From Theristus sp. LFF4_11 (Eukaryota; Nematoda; Chromadorea; Monhysterida; Xyalidae), in contig JASANC010003645.1 in assembly GCA_030248135.1 (NCBI GenBank), positions 1-64,000 on the forward strand: 64,000 bases of DNA, written 5' to 3'. Position 1 is the stretch's first letter. The number at the start of each line of letters is the position of its first letter. A model generated the notes under the pieces. The model worked only from the letters and a program-made list of their open reading frames with translations. It was not told the DNA's origin and made no database searches. This document shows, piece after piece, positions 57,719 to 64,000 of this stretch. The translations under genes were made by a program, and so were the position numbers.

Positions 57719-59287
57719 TTACACAAGCGCTTTGTTCTCTGTGCACTCGGACTGTGTCTGATCAGTGCTCTGCTCATCGACCACAGTCGACGGCAGCGAC
57801 ATTGAATCCTGCGTGTTCTCACTGGCGCTCATCTCCACTATCAGTTCCGGCGGAGCGAGGAAATCGCTGACCGCTTCTGACGTAGAAATGTGTTTGTTGA
57901 TTGAACGCGAATGTTTTGAAGGAAAGGAATACAGTATGGCCGATTAAACATGGCAGCTTTTTTCAGGGTGCAAGGAGCGCGCGAAATTTGAATCAATACA
58001 AAAAAGATGTTCAGAAACCCAATTGCGTGTCAAATTTTACATGTTTCTCAAAATTAAATGGTAAATCGTGCTATTCTGTTCATTATTTCTCCCTTTGCAC
58101 ACTCGATTAACGGAAATCTTATCATTTTTGAGAAAGCAACTCCTAGTCTGCGACTAATCTCGCCTTGATTGAGACTGCCATATTTATTCGGCCATACCGT
58201 ACGTCCAAAATCAACAATCAACATGAACGCGCAAGAGGGTGACCAGACCAGCGCTGGCTGCCTGCGTGTGTGATGCGGTGCTGCTGCTGGCCGGCGTGGA
58301 GCAAACTTCGGAACACGGATGATTCAGAGCGTGTTTGCACTTGGACGTCACCATTCCGTGGTGCAGCATTTCCAGCTCGTCCCACGGCATCGTCGATCGT
58401 GACAGGCGTTTGTATGAAAGGGGTGCTATTGCAGACGATGGGGGAGTCTGATGATCGAAAACAACCACACATTGGACCGTACGATGGGGGGCACTTTTAA
58501 ATTTGGAAAATGTACCTTTGCCTGCACGCCAGTTGCTGGTGGGACTGATGCTTCGGTTGACGGTGATACAGGGTGGCCTTCTGATGATGGGGTAGTGACG
58601 CAGACGTCAGACTGCATGCACGGGAAACTAGCATTAGCTAAACAGCACAACAAACAAACGTGTAAATACACATGACTTCAACAACATCGGATATTTCACC
58701 ATAAAGATGTGGGCCGGATATGAAGGTCTTTGGCAACAACGGCGTTGGCTGAAACCGTCGGCAGATCTCCGTCTGCTGGGTGTCCGTTTTTCGACGCGTG
58801 CTCCGTTGAGTGCAAAATCGTGCGGTGCCACGGGGCGCACCGCGTGATGACCGACGACGATGCCGGCACAAACGATCACGGCGACACAAATGATGAACAC
58901 GGTCGCAAACAGCAGCGCCATGTCTCGAGGCTCCTCCGTCACTGCCCATGGGCCCTTGTTCGGATCACGACACGAAGCCAGTTTTTGTTCGCAGAGAGAC
59001 CCTGAAATTGAAAAAAAACAGAGTTATCTGAGAGAATAACTAACAACAAAATTAACAACCAATTTTTTGAAGATACCGTAATAACAGAGTGAACATTTGC
59101 AGACGAATTGCGCCGTCGTGTCGTTGGTTTCGAAGCACTTGCCATTGTTTCTGCAGATGCCACTCACGCAAACACTGCCGACTTGGCGACCGAACGTCCA
59201 AGAATCGAGATTACACAACAGCAGCAGAGCTATGGCTGCTTGACTCCTCAACAAATAGAAAAACGGCGAACATGATGACGGCAGCAT
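57719..59287 (-). CDS. single-pass membrane protein with one EGF domain
   Basis: Minus-strand exons 59287-59077, 59001-58700, 58611-58516, 58447 to about 58249, and about 57876-57719, giving roughly 321 residues. Exon 1 gives a hydrophobic N-terminal signal (AIALLLLCNL) and an EGF domain with Cys at 40, 45, 51, 63, 65 and 74. The C4-x-C5-x8-C6 spacing is canonical, with an extra Cys at 68 (VCKCSLCYYG). A transmembrane helix follows at about 98-120 (LFATVFIICVAVIVCAGIVV), then a long Ser/Thr/Pro-rich tail. The order (signal, EGF, juxtamembrane, TM, tail) resembles membrane-tethered EGF-type ligands, but EGFR-binding residues cannot be judged here. The last intron contains MITE copy 5 and its boundaries are uncertain: the phase-1 pair given restores an open frame to TAA. 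It is divergent from the MED1 gene. Confidence 0.8.
57932..58199 (-). mobile_element. MITE, TATGGCCGA family, copy 5, in an intron of the EGF gene
   Basis: CAGTATGGCCGATTAAACAT at the left and TTATTCGGCCATACCG at the right, with TA on each side. The internal order is reversed relative to copy 4 (CAAGGAGCGCGCGAAATT first, then AGTCTGCGACTAATCTCGCC). It fills most of the last intron of the EGF-domain gene. Confidence 0.92.
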
Positions 59288-60341
59288 ATTTGCGGTATAA
59301 GGTTCAATGAGAAATCAGGTGTCAAAAAATTCAGTGAAGACGTGGAAAAAGGCATGGGAAATGAAAATCAGTAGTTTTGGCTTCAAAGTTTTTTCAGCTT
59401 GTCATCAAACTACAGGCTGGTTCACGGGAACAAAACCCAACGCCAGGGCTTTTTTTGAAACGCTGATCATTTCATATCATTAGAGGTGATCGAAAATCGA
59501 AAATCACTGTTTTTCACTCCAATATATCAAAAATTCACATTCACGCGTAAAATAAAAAGTCGTCACACACAAAAGCGCAAACAAGCAAGTTGTCTTTTGC
59601 ATGAGTATTGAGCTAAAACGATGCCGTTTGCCGTCGTTATTTTTTTCTGGAAACCAAAATTTCCACTAATTTTTTTCCTGTACCTCACAAATCATAAAAC
59701 AATCTCAGGCATCAAGTATCAACCAACCTCAACCACTGATGTAAAGCTAAAGACTACACTCGTCCCATTGGGAGCAGGAAGAGCCAACATGCCCATTGCT
59801 ATATGCCTATGTGCCTATATGCCTATAAGTCAAGTCTTTTTGAAGCCACATCGGCCATCGGGCCGGGCGGGAAACCTAAGTTTTCTGAAAATCGTCATTT
59901 TTTCAATTTGTTTCAAAAAAATTTAAAAAACCAAACAGTTGTGATGTTGATCTCGGATGTTTCTGCTTGGGTTGTTGAATCATAATCAATTTTTTTTTGA
60001 TTAAATAAAAAATGTCGATTAAAAGAACGATTGATTCCGGAATCCGTGTCCATATTGTCACTGGTATTTGAAAAACCAAACAGTTGTGATGTTGATCTCG
60101 GATGTTTCTGCTTGGGTTGTTGAATCATAATCAAATTTTTTTTGATTAAATAAAAAATGTCGATTAAAAGAACGATTGATTCCGGAATCCGTGTCCATTG
60201 TCACGGGTAAATCCGGGAGTTCGAAAAAAGTGAAAATTCCAATTTAAACAAAGGTTAAAAAATTTCGAACCCTACTAAAAAGCGACTCCGTGTCGTCAGT
60301 TAATTGTTCAATAGTAAAGTGACAGTGCAAGCAAGGCATGA
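59288..60341. other. intergenic between divergent EGF-protein and MED1 genes
   Basis: About 1 kb that should contain both promoters. The main structure is a 145-bp tandem duplication at 59926-60209. There is also a short (TAT)GCCTA repeat near 59790-59830. Confidence 0.55.
59926..60209. repeat. tandem duplication, period 145 bp, two copies
   Basis: The block starting AAAAACCAAACAGTTGTGAT and ending GGAATCCGTGTCCATTGTCA occurs twice, head to tail (59926-60070 and 60071-60209). Differences are few: a small indel near the CATATTGTC/CATTGTC end and single-base changes. The very low divergence implies a recent duplication in a promoter-proximal region. Confidence 0.95.
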
Positions 60342-63300
60342 ATGGCTGCTCACGCAAACGACGACGGCGGTTCGGCACCGGAAGCCGGATGTGCAAATTT
60401 ATCTGATGAACTTTACGGTTTGTTGGAAAGCGTTCGATATCGGGCTTCTTCTGCTCATTCGTTCAATGCGCTGGCAAAACAGGCGCAGGCAAATTTGATT
60501 GTAAGTCTTTGCGTTTTTAGTTTTACTTTTTGCAGTTTTTGAAGTTTTTTTCTTGATATTATTCAACGGTCCGACGGTTTTTGTGACTAATCTACTTTTC
60601 AGGAAAAGAAAAATGTGCTGGACGCCGATGATCGCGAGCAACTGAAGCAGAGTTTGCGTCTGCTAAAAAAACGGCGGCGGGGTGAGAAAACAAACAATGT
60701 TCATTCATGTTTTGTCTTCGTTTCTTTCATTTGCTTTCACATCGAAAAAACCTGCAGAAAAAAAAAGAAAACGTTCATGTTTTAGCGGCGAGTGTCTGCG
60801 ATGTACGAGACGAACTGGCTGCGATTGCACAGAAACTTGGGTTGGAGCGAGAGGCCAAGTTTTTGCTTGAAAATCTAAAAACAAAACTGACGACACCACA
60901 CACCAATACTTCTCAAGTGTTCGGTTGATTTTCGATTCGTTAATTTTTTTGAAACTAAGCTTTCGCTTGCTTTCAGATTCAAATACGCATCCTCCGATGA
61001 CGGCAGTGTTGTCAAGTTGTCCGGTGCACTGCATACAATTGTCGTGTCACTCGATGCAGACCGCTCAGTGACCTCTGTGCAATTGTCGTTCATGGAAAAT
61101 GACTCGCTGTTTTCGAACTGCGAGATATTGCTGCAACAGTTGCAACGTTCGCAATGGGCTGCCTTTGAGGAGATGGTGATCGAAATGGACTCGATGACAT
61201 CGGCCAACTGGGACATGTAAGCGGTTTTGGATTTCTGAATATTCTGGGTTTTTATTGCGATTCTCTGTGCATGAGTGAATTGGGCAATTATTGTTCTGTC
61301 TGAAAATGTTTTTTTTTAAATTTTTGTTTGCAGCCAACAAAGGATAAGCGCCGTGAAATGCGTGCGAGCACTGGAGCAAGACATTGCGGTGATATCGTCG
61401 CGGGATAGGTGGGTTTCGGCATTTGCTTTTTTGTGTTTTTTCCTTTTCACTTTTGACCAATTCAGTCAACTTTTAGCCCGAGCAGTCTTCTGGATCGCGT
61501 ACATCGTGGTTCTGTTGGTCTGGTGCGCTCGTTCAATGGTACGGTTTTAGTTAGTGTTCCCCCAACCATAACTCAATCGAAATTATTCATGTGCATAAGA
61601 ATTGGACACTGTCACAAAATCTGGTCATCACATTTTCAGAGTTTCCCACCCGGCTCTACTATTTTGTGCATCCGTACGCCATGTTGGATGCAAGAACGAA
61701 GCGTTTGGTGACAATCTCCACCGACAAAGGCAATTTTCCTTCAAGAATTTTTTTTTGAAAATTATTCATCTCCATTTCCATTTGCAACATTTTCATCCAC
61801 TTTTTGTTCAATTTAGCACTAACCGACTGTCCGAATGCCCGTTATGGCTCACTGGTTACGGTTGATTGCACTGAAGAATGCCAACTACAGCGAATGTCAT
61901 TGGCGAAAAAGTTGGTGGAATTTTGGTGATTTTCTTTCATCGTCATTTTCTACAGTTGTGATAATAATGAGATTTTGCGCTCGGCAGAGACGGGTCGTTT
62001 GAAGCGGTCACTGAGTCAAATTCGCTGCGCGCACCGTTCTGCTTTGCGATGCGGCTTTCGCGTCCCTTGTCGGTTGCTAGCCGATACTCGATCGATTTAC
62101 AAACGTTGACCGGTAGGTTGAATGTTTTATTTTGAGAACTAACGTCGTGTGAACCGAAAAGATTTTTTGATGCTTTGTAGGATTCGATTTTGCTGCGACA
62201 CGTCAAGGTAACTGTGTTGAGTTGCTCATGGATCAGCAGACGTCTCCTAACGAACAAAACGATGTTACCATGGCTAACAACAGCGAAATGCAGCTCTCTG
62301 TGGTCAGTTGTTGTACGATTGGTTTTTACGTAGACTTGATTTTCCATGCGCCATGCCACCCCTTTTTGCGTTTGATCCTGACTAGACCGAATTACAGAGA
62401 ACCGTCATACAATTTGGCTGATTTGATTTTTTTATTGAATAGTGATATTATTGAGTTTATTCAATTTATGAATGGCCTACTAGATAACAAAATGTTTTGT
62501 AGAATTCTTCAAATTTGGTACGCTGATTGTTCGCACGAACATGATGCAGCCAATCAGCGTGCTGTGACTGATGGTCGATCCATTTCTCTTTTTTAAATTC
62601 TGACAACAGTGATTCTTGTTTTGGAACTTCAGTTCCACCAATCCAATGCTGTCTCCATCAAAGATCGACGTGTTTTTCTCCTTGCAGACATTGCCAGACC
62701 AACAACACGATTACCGCATTGACTTGACGAGTCACACGCATCTGTCTGGTTGCCTGATTGATCAGGTGCAATTCGCGCACGCTCAGCACCTTCCGTCGAT
62801 CGTTGATTGGCTCCGAAGGCAGCACCGATTCAATGAAGTGCTCACCACTTGTTATCGGCCGTCGAGCAAGGTGAAAGGTGACGCCGCGAAACACGGGTTC
62901 TGCCAGAAATTCGAATTGAACTGCGCACGATTGGAGTTGATTGAGTGCCTGTTTGAGTTGCCGCTTGGCGAGGGCGATGATGAAACTGTGCAGTGCGTTG
63001 TTGTGAAAGGTTGGTTCGATTTTGAATTCGGGTCGAAAATCAAAATGGAACATCTGGACGCTTGAACGATCACACTTTTCTGTAGTCGTTTCCTTTGTGC
63101 CGGTGTGGTGGTGGAAAGCACACCGGTGTGATGGAAAGTGGTGTAAATCTACCGCCATGTGGTGTACGGAAAAATTTCGGTTGTTTTCGAATTTCTCCGG
63201 CAACCAAAAACTGATCATTTTCCATGAAAAAATGATGCAGGTGCAGTAGGAAATGTGGCTGAAAATTTTCATTTTAATCTTTTGGCAGTAGTCATTGCTT

Positions 63301-64000
63301 ATTTCAGTGTCATTCAAAATGACGAATACAGAAATGTCCACTGAACTGGACGTTGTCATTGGTCGTGATGGATGCGGTAAATCCGCTGGTGAACTAGAAC
63401 GAATCAATGCTGCTGCGACGGCTGCGTTTTCATTGTAAACACATCCATTTTTTAGTTTTTAATCATTTTGCTTGTTTTTTTGTTCATTATTTTAGTTTTA
63501 TTTAGCTGTTGTTGCTGTTCAGTCGTTTTCAAGCAGAAATTTCGCGTTTTTTCGTGGTGAGAAAACGGTTTTTTTTGTCAGGAGCTGGTCGATACCCGCG
63601 ACGATGCGCGTTGTGCTACGCGGCTTCGGGTTTCCCGGCGACCAAAACAACGAGGACAGTGGCAAGCCGGATGGTGGAAGCAAGGACAATAGGAAAACGG
63701 CGAAAGACAACGACAGAACAGCTGGCGATTCAAATGGACGTCCGAAAAACAACAACGCCAATGGCGGCAGTCCGAATAATAGTGATCATGGCTCCGGTGA
63801 ATCGGCGGGCGAAAACGCGTGCGATGATCTGGGAAGCGACGGCGAGGACTTGTCGACTGAGTTTCTGTCGGAAACCGACTTGTATTGGATGGGCACGCTG
63901 CGAAATCGAAAACGACGACAGCAGAAGACCGGAGCGGCGTGGCGGCCGGAGTTTTATCGGTTGGCGACAAGTTTTATGTTGTTTCGTTCGGTTGTTGTTG
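60342..64000 (+). CDS. MED1: Mediator complex subunit 1 (MED1), partial at window end
   Basis: Exons 60342-60500, 60603-60681, 60786-60858, 60977-61216, 61334-61408, 61477-61538, 61640-61729, 61817-61910, 61988-62112, 62181-62220, 62633-63009, 63308-63434 and 63582 onward, all in consistent phase; at least 650 residues. MED1 landmarks appear in the expected order: AVKCVRALEQDIAVI (human LALQSLEQDLSKM), LDRVHRGSVG, LYYFVHPYAMLD, LRAPFCFAMRLSRPLSVASR, LPDQQHDY followed by LIDQVQFAHAQHLPSIVDWL, and WSIPATMRVVLR (human CMSIPVTMRAI). MED1 is a nuclear subunit of the Mediator middle module, linking activators to RNA polymerase II. The C-terminal part visible is Asn/Gly/Ser/Asp-rich. The intron after 61729 uses a GC donor (AAAG|GCAATT). 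The TAA at 63436 lies inside the GTAAAC donor and is not a stop. The exon 3 end and the exon 10 end are the least certain. Confidence 0.9.

Noticed and set aside
63436..63610. MED1 stop codon followed by a new trans-spliced downstream gene starting at 63604 (operon)
   Set aside because: The spliced reading joins in phase and recreates a MED1 block, so one continuous gene explains the data better.
1..64000. CRISPR arrays, bacterial operons, rRNA genes
   Set aside because: No regularly spaced short repeats, no Shine-Dalgarno-led gene strings and no rRNA-like sequence were seen. The window is eukaryotic.

Overview
This is eukaryotic genomic DNA, most likely from a nematode or a close ecdysozoan relative. 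Protein-coding genes are split by many short introns that end in TTTCAG-type acceptors. An innexin is present, and several ATGs sit a few bases downstream of an unpaired TTTCAG-like site, as expected for spliced-leader trans-splicing. No bacterial operon, rRNA or CRISPR array was seen. The species cannot be named from the sequence alone.

Layout. 1-4624 is one large imperfect palindrome whose arms are built from ~523-bp tandem units. A small three-exon gene (4738-5337) lies right beside it. A PTF1A-type bHLH gene (minus, 6983-8866) and a Yippee-like gene (minus, 14018-15330) follow, separated by non-coding DNA with small inverted-repeat transposons. About 15.5 kb (15576-31118) holds no gene that I can support. 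Next come two tandem, same-strand genes (31119-35703 and 36606-39331). Each encodes a secreted, Pro/Ser/Gln-rich protein with a shared N-terminal motif and one C-terminal thrombospondin type 1 repeat. A small heat shock protein gene (minus, 39728-41274) is convergent with the second. An innexin (plus, 42856-44318) has its 3' end cut by a MITE. After another AT-rich, transposon-containing stretch come a DNAJB6-like J-protein (52435-54715), a secernin (55578-57390), a single-pass EGF-domain membrane protein (minus, 57719-59287) and the start of Mediator subunit MED1 (60342 to beyond the window end).

The genes do not form one pathway. The sHSP and the DNAJB6-like protein are both chaperones but lie 11 kb apart. 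The closest functional grouping is the tandem TSP1 pair, which looks like a local gene duplication of a family I cannot match to a named protein.

Mobile DNA is the second theme. I find five copies of a ~190-285 bp MITE with a TACRGTATGGCCGA-type end, an inverted pair of ~450-bp G-rich elements, a 263-bp element with 23-bp inverted repeats, a group of elements starting CAGGGTG flanked by TA, and two copies of a short hairpin element. Several sit inside introns, and one ends the innexin reading frame.

Exon coordinates were worked out by hand from reading frame, splice phase and protein-family resemblance. Most internal junctions are phase-consistent; uncertain ones are stated.
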